Below are positions 53,777 through 62,848 of a stretch of 64,000 bases of DNA, piece after piece. Origin of the DNA: Chloroflexus aurantiacus J-10-fl (GTDB taxonomy: Bacteria > Chloroflexota > Chloroflexia > Chloroflexales > Chloroflexaceae). Each line of letters opens with the position of its first letter. Position 1 is the stretch's first letter. The notes beneath the pieces were generated by a model. The model searched no databases. It was not told the origin of the DNA and was given only the letters and a program-made list of their open reading frames with translations. The position numbers and the translations under genes were made by a program. The stretch is from the NCBI RefSeq assembly GCF_000018865.1, contig NC_010175.1:1-64000 (forward strand). Direction: 5' to 3'.

Positions 53777-54850
53777 GTGAGTGTAAAAAAGATCGGCATT
53801 CTCGTCGGTCGTGAGTGGTCGTGGCCACCGGCATACATCGAAGAGGTCAATCGACGTAACGCCGGGGTACGGGCTGAGTTCATCAAGTTGGGTGGAACCC
53901 GCATGGCTGAATTCTGCGATTACGACGTAATCATCGACCGCATCAGCCATGAGATTCCCTACTATCGCACCTTTCTCAAGACAGCAGCACTCAGCGGTAC
54001 CCGGATTGTCAATAATCCGTTCTGGTGGAGTGCCGACGACAAGTTCTTCGGTGCCTCACTTGCCACCGCTCTCGGCATTCCCCATCCGCGCACAGTAGCC
54101 TTGCCTTCGCACTCCTACATCGAAGGCATCGTCGAGGAGTCGCTGCGCAATCTGCAATACCCCATTCCGTGGAAAGAGCACGTCGACTATGTTGGCGGCT
54201 TTCCGGTGATTCTCAAACCAGCCTGGGGTGGTGGGTTCAAAAAGGTGTACAAAGTCCATTCGTATGAGGAGCTGTGGCGGGCGTACAACGAGACCGGCAT
54301 CGAGTGCATGATGCTGCAAGAGTACATCGCCTGGGAGAAGTATGTGCGCTGTATTGTGATCGGTCGCCGCCATATCATGACGATCAAGTTCGACGCCAAT
54401 GCACCCTGGCCGCACCGCTATTTCCGTGATGACAATTACCTCACGCCTGAGGAGGGGCTTCAGGTGGTCGAAGGTGCGCTCAAGTTGAACCAGGCCCTTG
54501 GCTACGACATGAACACGGTTGAGTTCGCCATCCGTAACGGTGTGGCTTATGCTATCGACTTCACGAATCCAGCGCCCGATTTTGATGTCAACTCACTAAC
54601 GCCCCACTACTTCGACTGGGTGGTGCGCACAATGGCCGATTTCACTATCGAGCTGGCCTTGCAGGGACGAGCCAAACCGGAAGAGTTTGCCTGGCATCGC
54701 CTCCTCAACGGCCCGATGGCACCGGCCACCAGCCCCTCGGCACCGGTAACAACCGACTCGGCCAACAACGACCCACCGGCTGCAGAAGCATCAGCTACGC
54801 CCAAACGGCGGCGCACGACACGGAAGAAGACAGCCGAAGAGCCATCATAA
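53777..54850 (+). CDS. ATP-grasp ligase with basic C-terminal tail
   Basis: A 357-aa protein; GTG 53777 follows AGGAGG. The ATP-grasp fold is visible: pre-grasp segment IGILVGREWSWPPAYIEEV, GGFPVILKPAWGGGFKKVYK (the Gly-rich ATP lid), MLQEYIAWEKYVRCIVIG, and the metal site MNTVEFAIRNGVAYAIDFTN with the expected Glu and Asn. Such enzymes join a carboxylate to an amine, thiol or similar nucleophile through an acyl-phosphate. The C-terminus (about 315-357) is Pro/Ala-rich and ends in a basic stretch KRRRTTRKKTAEE, unlike typical ligases. First gene of a five-gene operon that contains a second, differently built ATP-grasp enzyme. Substrate unknown. Confidence 0.85.
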   Translation: MSVKKIGILVGREWSWPPAYIEEVNRRNAGVRAEFIKLGGTRMAEFCDYDVIIDRISHEIPYYRTFLKTAALSGTRIVNNPFWWSADDKFFGASLATALGIPHPRTVALPSHSYIEGIVEESLRNLQYPIPWKEHVDYVGGFPVILKPAWGGGFKKVYKVHSYEELWRAYNETGIECMMLQEYIAWEKYVRCIVIGRRHIMTIKFDANAPWPHRYFRDDNYLTPEEGLQVVEGALKLNQALGYDMNTVEFAIRNGVAYAIDFTNPAPDFDVNSLTPHYFDWVVRTMADFTIELALQGRAKPEEFAWHRLLNGPMAPATSPSAPVTTDSANNDPPAAEASATPKRRRTTRKKTAEEPS

Positions 54851-54906
54851 TTGCAGCGTGCGTTAATGTGTTGTGCCAGAACGATCATCAATAGAGGTGT
54901 GAAATT

Positions 54907-56289
54907 ATGACCCTCGCCCAGGCAATTGCCGACTATCACGCTTTGCTTGAACCGACGCTGGCGGTCGAGTCGTGGCAGCGACTAACCGCAGAGATGCGTG
55001 CTCGCCGGCTGTATTTTGGTGAACGGCCACTGGCAACCGTCCTCCGGCCACGCCTGATCACCGCCTCGCAGTATGAACTTCTCCGTCGTGGAACGCAGCA
55101 GGTTGCTGAAGCGGCACGTGCCATTGTAGCGGCTGCCCTCGACTCGTCGGAAGCCGGCCAGGCCGTGCGTGAAGTATTGATGCTCACGCCCCTTGAAGAA
55201 CGTCTGATCGAGATGCATCCGGGCTATCTCGAACCGAGTGCTCATTCGCGGATGGACACCTTCCTGACCGTGGATGGGTCATCGTTGCAGTTTGTCGAGT
55301 ACAACGCCGAGAGTCCGGCGGCAATTGCCTATGAAGATCTGCTGGCGCAGGCATTTCTGGCGATGCCGGTGATGCAAGAATTTGCCAAACGCTATCCAAT
55401 TCTGCCCTTACCGGCTCGCCAGTATCTATTGCGCACATTGCTCGATTGCTGGCGAGCGGCGGGCAGCCCCGGTCACGAGCCACAAGTGGCTATTGTTGAC
55501 TGGCACGGTGTACCAACAGCGACCGAGTTCGAGATGTTTCGCCAGTATTTTGTTGAGCACGGCCTGCCAGCCGTCATATGTGCCCCCCAGGACCTCAGCT
55601 TCCGCGATGGTCAATTGCTGGCCCCCACCCCTGATGGTGGTGAAATGCCGGTCACCATTGTGTTCAAGCGGGTGCTAACCAGCGAATTCCTTACTCACTA
55701 CGGTGAAGAGGCACTATCCCATCCGCTGGTACAGGCGTATGCTGCCGGTGCCTGCGTGATTGTCAATTCATTCCGGGCCAAACTGCTGCACAAAAAATCG
55801 CTCTTTGCACTGCTATCCGACGAGCGCTTCCACGATCCGTTGAGCGCTGATCAGCGGGCAGCAGTGGCGGCCCACGTGCCCTGGACGCGCGTCGTGCGAC
55901 CGGGAACAACCACGTACCAGGGCGAACAGATCGATCTCCTATCCTTCGCGCGTGCCAATCGCGAACGGTTGTTGTTGAAGCCGAACGATGAATATGGTGG
56001 CAAAGGGATTACGATTGGCTGGGAGGTCAGCGCCGACGAATGGGATGCCGCCCTGCAAGCGGCACTCAGCTCGCCGTTTGTGGTGCAAGAGCGGGTGACT
56101 ATCGCCTACGAGCCGTACCCCGCCTTGATCGATGGCAAAGTGGTGATTGGCGAGCGTCTGGTTGATAGTGATCCCTTCCTGTTCGGAACAGAGGTGAATG
56201 GCTGTTTGTGCCGCCTCTCAACTGTGACGCTGTTGAATGTGACTGCCGGCGGCGGCAGTACCGTTCCGGTCTTCATCATTGACGAGTAA
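54907..56289 (+). CDS. Circularly permuted ATP-grasp type 2 protein
   Basis: A 460-aa protein that reads like the permuted ATP-grasp family related to glutathionylspermidine synthase. It has MHPGYLEPSAHSRMDTFLTV, FVEYNAESPAAIAYED (metal-binding Glu/Asn), AIVDWHGVPTATEFEMFRQY, VNSFRAKLLHKKSLFALLSD, and late in the chain LLLKPNDEYGGKGITIGWEV (the ATP-binding Lys/Gly loop placed after the metal site, hence permuted), then FVVQERVTIAYEPYP. It starts 56 bases after the first ligase. A pair of unlike ATP-grasp enzymes suggests two successive amide-type couplings on one product. Product not known. Confidence 0.82.
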   Translation: MTLAQAIADYHALLEPTLAVESWQRLTAEMRARRLYFGERPLATVLRPRLITASQYELLRRGTQQVAEAARAIVAAALDSSEAGQAVREVLMLTPLEERLIEMHPGYLEPSAHSRMDTFLTVDGSSLQFVEYNAESPAAIAYEDLLAQAFLAMPVMQEFAKRYPILPLPARQYLLRTLLDCWRAAGSPGHEPQVAIVDWHGVPTATEFEMFRQYFVEHGLPAVICAPQDLSFRDGQLLAPTPDGGEMPVTIVFKRVLTSEFLTHYGEEALSHPLVQAYAAGACVIVNSFRAKLLHKKSLFALLSDERFHDPLSADQRAAVAAHVPWTRVVRPGTTTYQGEQIDLLSFARANRERLLLKPNDEYGGKGITIGWEVSADEWDAALQAALSSPFVVQERVTIAYEPYPALIDGKVVIGERLVDSDPFLFGTEVNGCLCRLSTVTLLNVTAGGGSTVPVFIIDE

Positions 56290-56309
56290 ACGCAACGCAG
56301 GAGTCGGTG

Positions 56310-57092
56310 ATGCTGGTCTACGACGCGCTTGGCCGGGAGATCGAGCTGGCAGGAACACCACAACGAATCGTGTCGCTTGTGCCGAGTGTAACTGAGTGGT
56401 TGTTCAGCGTTGGTGCCGGCGAGCGCGTGATTGGCATCACCGACTACTGTATCGAACCGGCGGCAGCACTCCAGCATCTACCCCGGCTCCGCGGCACCAA
56501 AAATCCTGATCGAGCGGCAATCATTGCGCTTCAGCCCGATCTGATCATCGCCGAACAGGAAGAAAACCGGGAACGCGATGTACAGGCACTGACAGCAGCC
56601 GGCCTGGCAGTGTATGTCACCGCAATTCGGAGTGTCGCCGACGCAATGACGCAACTGGCGGCGCTGGCCGAGGTGCTGGACGTAACAGATGGTGCTGCAC
56701 CGATCACTCAGGCCATCGAACAGACAGTGACTGCACCGCCACCTCCCTCCCGACGAGTCCTGGCCCTGATCTGGCGCGATCCGTGGATGGCTATCGGGCG
56801 CGACACCTACGCCGGTGACTTGCTTCGCCTGAGCGGTGGGTTCAACGTCGCGGCCACGTTACCCGGACGCTATCCACGGGCAGCGCTGGCCGACTTTCTG
56901 GCCCTCGATCCCGACATTATCTTGTTGCCCAATGAACCATACCCGTTCAGCGAACGCGACCTGCCGGCATTCAACGCCGTAGCATATCGTGGCCGGATCG
57001 TGCTGTGTGATGGGATGGCGTTGACCTGGCCCGGCCCACGCACAGCCACTGCCATCACAACATTTCGGCGCATTCTGGAGCAGACTACATGA
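56310..57092 (+). CDS. Cytosolic TroA/BtuF-like metal-receptor protein
   Basis: A 260-aa helical-backbone metal-receptor fold (YDALGREIELAGTPQRIVSL, VPSVTEWLFSVGAGERVIGI, DYCIEP, LPRLRGTKNPDRAAIIALQP, DPDIILLPNEPYPF). The start ATG 56310 follows AGGAG by six bases. No signal peptide or lipobox is present, unlike true BtuF/FecB, so it is predicted in the cytosol. Proteins of this type may bind cobalamin, siderophore or another chelate. No transport genes adjoin it. The gene is coupled to the next by an ATGA overlap. Confidence 0.8.
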   Translation: MLVYDALGREIELAGTPQRIVSLVPSVTEWLFSVGAGERVIGITDYCIEPAAALQHLPRLRGTKNPDRAAIIALQPDLIIAEQEENRERDVQALTAAGLAVYVTAIRSVADAMTQLAALAEVLDVTDGAAPITQAIEQTVTAPPPPSRRVLALIWRDPWMAIGRDTYAGDLLRLSGGFNVAATLPGRYPRAALADFLALDPDIILLPNEPYPFSERDLPAFNAVAYRGRIVLCDGMALTWPGPRTATAITTFRRILEQTT

Positions 57093-57967
57093 ACCCATTC
57101 ATCCGGTTGCGCGAAGCGGTGATCGATACCGTATTGAGCATAAACGAGCAGCAGGTGCTCAATGCCGGCACCGGAACCGTACCTGCACCTACCGACGACG
57201 GCGTAGCCCTGGCAGCCGCGCTCAGGCAGGCGATGCAGCAATTCAAAGCCCAGGCCATGGATGAAGAAGGGAAGCTGGTGGCGTATCAGCGCCTGCGCAA
57301 CGATCCGGCGTACCTTGCCTACCGTTCAGAACTAACCCCACAACTGCAACGGTTTGATCCGGCGTCACTTCCTGATCGCGCCACTCGTCTCGCCTTCTGG
57401 ATCAACCTGTACAACGCCCTGGTGATAGATGCGGTGATCGCCTTTGGCATCACAACCAGCGTCGCCGATCAATGGTCGGGCTTACGCTTCTTTCGAGCGG
57501 CTGCCTACCAGATCGGTGGTCTACGCTGTTCACTCGACGACATCGAACACGGTATTCTACGCGCCAATCGCGGCCACCCCTTCATTCCCGGCCCACAATT
57601 TGCCGCCAGCGATCCACGGCTAGGCTGGATCATCGATCCACCAGATCCACGCATCCACTTTGCGCTCAACTGCGCCAGCCTCTCGTGTCCGCCGATTGGG
57701 GTATATCGCGCAGAACAGATAGACCAGCAACTCGACCTGGCGCTGCGCGCCTTCGTAGCCGCCGATGTAGCAATTGACCCGACGCGCGCCGAGATTCATC
57801 TGTCACGCATTTTTGACTGGTACCGGGAAGATTTTGGGGGAACGGATGGGATTATTCAACTCTTACGACAGGCACTCCCCGCCGACGAACGACGCGCCTG
57901 GCTCTTGCAGGCACGACAGGCCCGTCTCATCTACCGCCCATACGACTGGCGATTGAACCTGGCCTGA
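57089..57967 (+). CDS. DUF547 family protein
   Basis: A 292-aa protein with the DUF547 pattern: FWINLYNALVIDAVI near residue 105, LRCSLDDIEHGILRANRG, and the conserved Cys motif IHFALNCASLSCPPIGVYRA. The Cys-x4-Cys and the conserved His and Asn look like a cysteine-based active site. No signal peptide. DUF547 proteins are often next to thioredoxin-like or glutathione-linked genes, and function is unestablished. Its start overlaps the upstream stop (ATGA), and it precedes the selenoprotein gene by ten bases. Confidence 0.85.
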   Translation: MNPFIRLREAVIDTVLSINEQQVLNAGTGTVPAPTDDGVALAAALRQAMQQFKAQAMDEEGKLVAYQRLRNDPAYLAYRSELTPQLQRFDPASLPDRATRLAFWINLYNALVIDAVIAFGITTSVADQWSGLRFFRAAAYQIGGLRCSLDDIEHGILRANRGHPFIPGPQFAASDPRLGWIIDPPDPRIHFALNCASLSCPPIGVYRAEQIDQQLDLALRAFVAADVAIDPTRAEIHLSRIFDWYREDFGGTDGIIQLLRQALPADERRAWLLQARQARLIYRPYDWRLNLA

Positions 57968-57977
57968 AGGAGCGGCT

Positions 57978-58823
57978 ATGACCGACGACTGGCGCAAGCA
58001 GTCACTCAAAGAATTGTACCGCCTGACCGGACAGATCTTCTCGCAGATACCGGCACTGGCCCGGCTATGGGGCAGCGCGTACCGGGCGCTCAACTTCGAC
58101 GAAATTCCGTTCACACCATTCCGCAAACCCCTGCATGAGGCTCGACTGGCCCTGATCACGACCGGCGGGGTACATCTGCGGGATCAGCCACCGTTCGACA
58201 TGGCCGATCCCCGTGGCGACCCGACCTACCGCCGCATTCCGGCCACAACCCCGCTGAGCGATCTGACCATCACCCACGACTACTACGATCACAGCGACGC
58301 CGAGCGCGATCTCAACATCCTCTTCCCGCTCGACCTGGTGCGCACACTGGTACAGCGCGGCATCATCGGCAGCCTCGCCGATTGCTACGGCTTCATGGGC
58401 CATATCGAACCACCCCACCTGACGACACTGCTGCAACAGACGGCACCGGAAGTAGCAACGTTCCTCAAACAAGAACAGGTTGACGCCGTACTCCTCACCC
58501 CGGCTTGAGGGTTATGCAATCAGTCCGTGGGACTGATCGCACGCATCATCGAAGCAGCCGGCATCAGCACAGTCTGCATCGTCAGCCTGAAACCGATTGC
58601 CGAACAGGTACGACCGCCGCGCACCCTGCACCTGGCCTGGCCATTCGGCCATCCGCTGGGTGAACCGGGCAACCGCGCCCAACAGCTCTCTGTCCTCCAC
58701 GCCGCACTCCAGGCCCTGGCAACCGCCGAACCGGGAGCCATCATCGAACCGGGCTGGCGCTGGCGACGGGAAATCTACACACCACCACCTGACTGGCTGG
58801 GTGAGGGGAAAGAGAGGCTATAA
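57978..58823 (+). CDS. Probable selenoprotein, glycine/betaine/sarcosine-reductase selenoprotein B family (Sec at codon 177)
   Basis: ATG 57978 follows AAGGAG. The frame runs 176 codons to TGA (58506-58508) and continues unbroken to TAA 58821-58823, giving 281 aa if TGA is read as Sec. Across the TGA it reads VDAVLLTPA-U-GLCNQSVGL, a UxxC redox motif. Relatives I recall have VDAVLLVPVCPVCHQSVGL, so Sec stands where others have Cys. A hairpin with 8-bp stem and GTG loop lies just downstream, at SECIS distance. Other family features are ALITTGGVHLRDQPPF, DLNILFPLDLVRTL and YGFMGHIEPPH. The role may be a redox or reductive step tied to the ATP-grasp operon, in which it is last. Whether the genome encodes SelA-D is not visible here. 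Confidence 0.8.
58516..58540 (+). promoter_or_regulatory. Bacterial SECIS-like hairpin
   Basis: Perfect 8-bp stem ATCAGTCC (58519-58526) / GGACTGAT (58530-58537), loop GTG (58527-58529), extended by a G-C and C-G pair past one A-C mismatch. The loop starts 18 bases after the TGA, within the 16-37 range for bacterial SECIS, and has G in its first position as required. Confidence 0.75.
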
Positions 58824-59000
58824 ATCATCACACCTGCATTGTGTCCAACAAAAACGTATGTTATCCTGAAACCACATACAACAACTCGGTGGCAAGGTAC
58901 ACATCGAATGGTAAACAAAGATCATCCACTCAGTATTGGACGCACTATTCGTCATGCAATCTTCTTCAATGCCAGAAACTGGCAAAGCGGACGACCGATC

Positions 59001-59567
59001 ATGGATGAATTACTGCAATCGGTTAACGAACTATTCGCAATGCTAACGGAACGAAATGTCAGATACACATTAGTTGGCGGTATTGCCATGCTCCAGTACA
59101 TTCAGGGGAGAAATACAGAAGATATTGACATTGTCATAAGTATCACCTCGCTACGCAAACTCCCAGAAGTCACTATCACCCAAAAAGACATATTCTTCGC
59201 AAGAGGCATGTACCGACAACTGCAAATCGATTTTCTTTTAACAAAAAATCCATTATTTGCTCATATCCAGAAACATCACGTTGTTGAACTGCCATTTGCT
59301 GAGCGAACTATCCCAACAGCAACAGTACGTGGATTAATCTTGCTCAAATTATACGCCTTACCATCACTCTACCGACAGGGTGATTTTGCCCGCGTAGGAC
59401 TCTACGAAAACGATATTGCAACGCTCATGTTCGCCTACGCCCCACCCATCGACGACATCTTGCACGAACTGAGTGCATTTATCAGCCAGCCAGATCGGGA
59501 TATTGCCCAGGGGATTGTTCATAATCTGGAGCAGCGTATTCTGCGCTTCAAGGCGTTGAGAGGATAG
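59001..59567 (+). CDS. Nucleotidyltransferase-fold protein (DUF6036-like)
   Basis: A 188-aa protein with the pol-beta-type motif [20 protein letters not shown] then IVIS (GG and DxD). The start at ATG 59001 (MDELLQSVNELF) is chosen from the pseudogene paralogue at 20215, which starts MDKLL; an ATG at 58908 in frame would add 31 residues. The ribosome binding site is weak either way. The gene is AT-richer than its neighbours, which with the pseudogene copy suggests horizontal transfer. Many relatives are antitoxin or toxin-linked nucleotidyltransferases; no partner toxin is seen here. Confidence 0.75.
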   Translation: MDELLQSVNELFAMLTERNVRYTLVGGIAMLQYIQGRNTEDIDIVISITSLRKLPEVTITQKDIFFARGMYRQLQIDFLLTKNPLFAHIQKHHVVELPFAERTIPTATVRGLILLKLYALPSLYRQGDFARVGLYENDIATLMFAYAPPIDDILHELSAFISQPDRDIAQGIVHNLEQRILRFKALRG

Positions 59568-60075
59568 AGCGTACAACGGCACGGCTGATGCAGCAGCGTG
59601 GCTGCGCCACTCCACACTACGCGATACAGTCAAGCAAGGCCGAAAACGGCATCCTCAACGGGAGTTTTTCCTTCTTTTGTATTGCATAATTAAGAAATTT
59701 CACGGTCAATATCCATTAGCCTGTGCTGCCGTAAGGCACTACAACGGCTCGTCCATAAGCAGAGGAATAAACCCCGGCTCTAGGCCAATTCCCCCTTTGA
59801 GAAACTATATATGCAATATATTTGCAGGGAATCGGTATAGATTTCAGCCAAAAGCATGACTTTAATCTCCCAGTGTAAAGTACTCTGGTTGTCGAACACA
59901 ACATGTCACCACTAAAAACACGCTTTACCCTATTGACGAAATGCGATGCATTTGCTAATCTACACATTAGTAGAAATTTGTGTTTCTATAACTCCAGATT
60001 TCTACTAAAGGGCGGTTTTGTGATAGCGTGGAACCGCCCAAAATTGTTATCTAAACCCATGTAAAGGAAGGTCAA
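59568..60075. other. AT-rich intergenic region with two inverted repeats
   Basis: An R1 core fragment (GCAGCAGCGTGGCTGC) lies at 59588-59603. A perfect 11-bp dyad TTAGTAGAAAT (59967-59977) / ATTTCTACTAA (59998-60008) and then GGGCGGTT (60010-60017) / AACCGCCC (60032-60039) stand just before the lipoprotein gene. Either may be an operator or a leader hairpin. No gene is seen. Confidence 0.5.
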
Positions 60076-61117
60076 ATGAAAAAAAGCAGCCCACCTTCTG
60101 CTGATCTTCCTTGCTACCCTGCAAGCCTGCGCTACCAGCGGCAGCCCTGACGGGGGCATGGAAGGTACAACCAACCCCACCACCGCCCCAACCGCACAAC
60201 TCGCACCAGCCGAAGCCATCGACCCACGTCCGTTAGACACTGCCGGAATGGAAGAGTGTTCCATCATTTCAGATTCAGACCTGGAGTCTATCGTGAATTC
60301 TGTACCCATATACAGCCAACCCACTTATGCCGAATACGGCACACTAGGCTGTACGTACACGTTTGAAGGCGATAAAGACGTTTCGATCAGGATTGAGCTG
60401 GATAGTCCTGGCAGGCAAGTGTACGATAGCGTGATGCAATATGTTGACGTATCGGCAGACGCAGAACCGGTAAACATAGGAGACATTGCAGTCATCAAAG
60501 AAAAGGACGGGCTGGTCTCACTGGATGCGGTTCTCAATGGCTGGTATGTATCCCTATCGACACGTGGCTTTCCCCGCGCAAGCGCTTTGACACTCGCCCA
60601 ATGGCTCACCGGGCGGCTCATTCCACGCCCTGACGACATCGTCGCGGAACAACCAACGGCCACTGCTCCAGGCCCTGTCTCCGGATCATTGATAGACATG
60701 CAAGTAACCATCGAAAGCCCGGCGGAAGCAGCCGGCGTCACCACCCTGGCGGAGATCAAAGCCATTGGCTTCATGGGATTTTCCATGTGTTCGAGGCCAT
60801 ATAATGTCCCATTCATTGTCGCCTTCAATGCACCCCCTGGTACACAGCCACCCACCCCTGTTGGAGTCTTCTCCATCACCGCCGAAGCAGGTGTCACCCC
60901 CGGCCAGCCCTCACCAGCGACGATCATCATTGGCATCGGGCCATCGGACGCAGCAGAAGAAACGTTGTGGCAAGGCACGATTGTAGTTGCCGCCGATGGA
61001 ACGTCAGGCACGTTTGAAGTGCCAGGGCAAGTGAAAGTTCCTGGTCGTGCGTGTTTGCGCCGTGAGAGGGGTACAACGATTTCAGTGATCCTGGTCTGGC
61101 GTGGCATTGAAGCCTAA
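60076..61117 (+). CDS. Putative lipoprotein, start and signal peptide separated by an A7-tract frameshift
   Basis: A strong AAGGAAGG site precedes ATG 60076, followed at once by seven A (60079-60085). In the ATG frame the protein is out of register. In the -1 frame it reads KKAAHLLLIFLATLQAC, a signal peptide with lipobox Cys, and continues to 61117. Six A would give a normal lipoprotein of about 346 aa. The mature part has a Pro/Thr linker, GCTYTFEGDKDVSIRIE, LDAVLNGWYVSLSTRG and a second domain from about residue 205 (MQVTIESPAEAAGVTTLAEI) with beta-sandwich character. I do not recognise a family. The odd base may be mutation, sequencing error, or slippage/phase variation. Confidence 0.65.
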
Positions 61118-61126
61118 CGCTGCCAA

Positions 61127-61144
61127 TAAACAGGGAACTGTTTA
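61127..61144. terminator. Short hairpin between convergent genes
   Basis: TAAACAG-GGAA-CTGTTTA, a 7-bp dyad between the lipoprotein stop and the stop of the methyltransferase-HNH gene. Confidence 0.35.
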
Positions 61145-61180
61145 CAGTCGAATGGAGAAGTGGTAGTACGGTAACAGATC

Positions 61181-62830
61181 TTACGGCGACCAACGTGGAA
61201 GTCCGCGCACTATTGCTGTACGCTCTACCACTTCTTCAAGTCCAGCAAATGCCAGCTTTGGCCAATCGGCATGACGAAGATTGCAACCTAATGCCCGATG
61301 GATTTGCACCGCAAACCTTGGCTGAAACACATCAATCTGCGCATATCGCTGCCAGTAATCAATAATGGCTTCGCGACGGGCAAGCAAGATTGAGCGCGCT
61401 GGCAGGGCATCACGTTTTGTCTGATTGATGCGTGGGTGAGCTGGAAGCAGATTCCAGAGATCGTTATTACCCCAGACTGAATAGGGAATAACATGATCAA
61501 CCTCGTAGCCATGCCCCAAACGCTGTCCGGTCCACACACAAAAAAGTTCGGGGCTACGGTTAAGCGCTTGACGCACCTCCTGCGTATCTCGTTCATGTAA
61601 AGGCTTTGCAACGAGCAGAGATAGATAACGTCCGGGATCTGCTGTTCGATTCAATTCATCGGTTAGATATGCCCACCGTAGCACGATACTATCTTCAATC
61701 CAATGGTTAAACCGACAAATATCAAGCCAAATATCAATCGGAACAGCAACCCAACCAAATGTATCACTTTTCCCTGGACGATAGCTAAAAATTGGGCTAT
61801 GTATACTTCCAGAATAGGTAACCGGCCCCTTTCGGATAGTATTCGCAATCAGTTTGAGAATATCATCGTAACGATGTGGATCTTCTTCCAGTATTCGCAA
61901 GACATTGTAGAGTCCTGCTGCACCGCCAAGCTGTTTTGCCAGCGAGGTAATCGCCGGTCGAAAGGCTATTGGCTTCGGTGAGAGTGGATGTTCACCGCGA
62001 ATTTGAGCAATAAACTCGCTACTTGTCAATAGTGGCCAATAGAAAATAAGCCACTGTGTTGCGATTGCCCGTAATAGAACATACACAACATCAGAAGACC
62101 ACTCAACCAGGTTAAAAGCGTTACGCGCAATAATGCACAATGCTCGCAGGAGAGCGAGTTTATAGGTTGCTGTCTTGCGGTCGTGAGCCAACACGGACCC
62201 AACCCGTTCCAGACCACGTGAAACATCTCGATCACTCTTCTCCGCCACCATATTAAACCAGCGAATGGATGGCCGGTGCGGATCGGGCAGGTCTTCGGAG
62301 AATAAGATTTGTAATCCGCTCGATTCGAGGAGTAACATCAGGCGGGCGGGTGGGATGACGGTGTAGAGGCGGCCATCGTGTGCGCGTTCGCCCTCTGGCG
62401 GTGGGGTGCGGTACGAGACGATGAGCCGGCCACCGGGACGCAAGATGCGTGCCAGGTTGATTACAGCGCCAATGAGTTCAGCAGCCGGCAAGTGCATCAG
62501 TACGGCTACGCACAGGACGTTGTCGAAGCTGGCATCGGCGATCCCGGCCAGGTCGGGGAGTGCTCCCTGTCGTATTTCGATCCCGGCGTAGGCGGCACGG
62601 GCTTCGGCGATCATCCCCGCCGACGGCTCCAATCCAATTGCCTGGTAGCCGTGTTGGTTCAGCCAGGCCACGTCGCGCCCACTGCCACTGCCAATGTCAA
62701 TCGTGGGCCGACCGGGGTGAAAGAAGGTCTCCACCAGCCGATAAATGGCCGTTGGCTGGAGATGCCGTTGAAACGCTGCCTGTTCACGGGCCAGTTGATC
62801 GTAGCTGCGAATGGTTTCTGCATCGGCCAT
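61181..62830 (-). CDS. Methyltransferase-HNH endonuclease fusion
   Basis: A 549-aa protein. Residues about 1-215 are a class I SAM methyltransferase (IDIGSGSGRDVAWLNQHGYQ, LEPSAGMIAEARA, DNVLCVAVLMHLP). A middle helical region (about 215-420; DRKTATYKLALLRALCIIAR) resembles that of HNH-containing defence-like proteins. The C-terminus is an HNH nuclease: CVWTGQRL, YEVDHVIPYSVWGNNDLWNL (DH plus N) and LPAHPRINQTKRDALPARS. The fused arrangement could be a single-chain modification-restriction factor, but the methyltransferase is of the Methyltransf_11/25 type with no DNA-base motif visible, so nucleic-acid methylation is unproven. Start ATG 62830 follows AGGT by five bases. A few bases later lies the stop of the next minus-strand gene. 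Confidence 0.8.
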   Translation of the reverse strand: MADAETIRSYDQLAREQAAFQRHLQPTAIYRLVETFFHPGRPTIDIGSGSGRDVAWLNQHGYQAIGLEPSAGMIAEARAAYAGIEIRQGALPDLAGIADASFDNVLCVAVLMHLPAAELIGAVINLARILRPGGRLIVSYRTPPPEGERAHDGRLYTVIPPARLMLLLESSGLQILFSEDLPDPHRPSIRWFNMVAEKSDRDVSRGLERVGSVLAHDRKTATYKLALLRALCIIARNAFNLVEWSSDVVYVLLRAIATQWLIFYWPLLTSSEFIAQIRGEHPLSPKPIAFRPAITSLAKQLGGAAGLYNVLRILEEDPHRYDDILKLIANTIRKGPVTYSGSIHSPIFSYRPGKSDTFGWVAVPIDIWLDICRFNHWIEDSIVLRWAYLTDELNRTADPGRYLSLLVAKPLHERDTQEVRQALNRSPELFCVWTGQRLGHGYEVDHVIPYSVWGNNDLWNLLPAHPRINQTKRDALPARSILLARREAIIDYWQRYAQIDVFQPRFAVQIHRALGCNLRHADWPKLAFAGLEEVVERTAIVRGLPRWSP

Positions 62831-62848
62831 AGCAACCTGAATTTGTGA

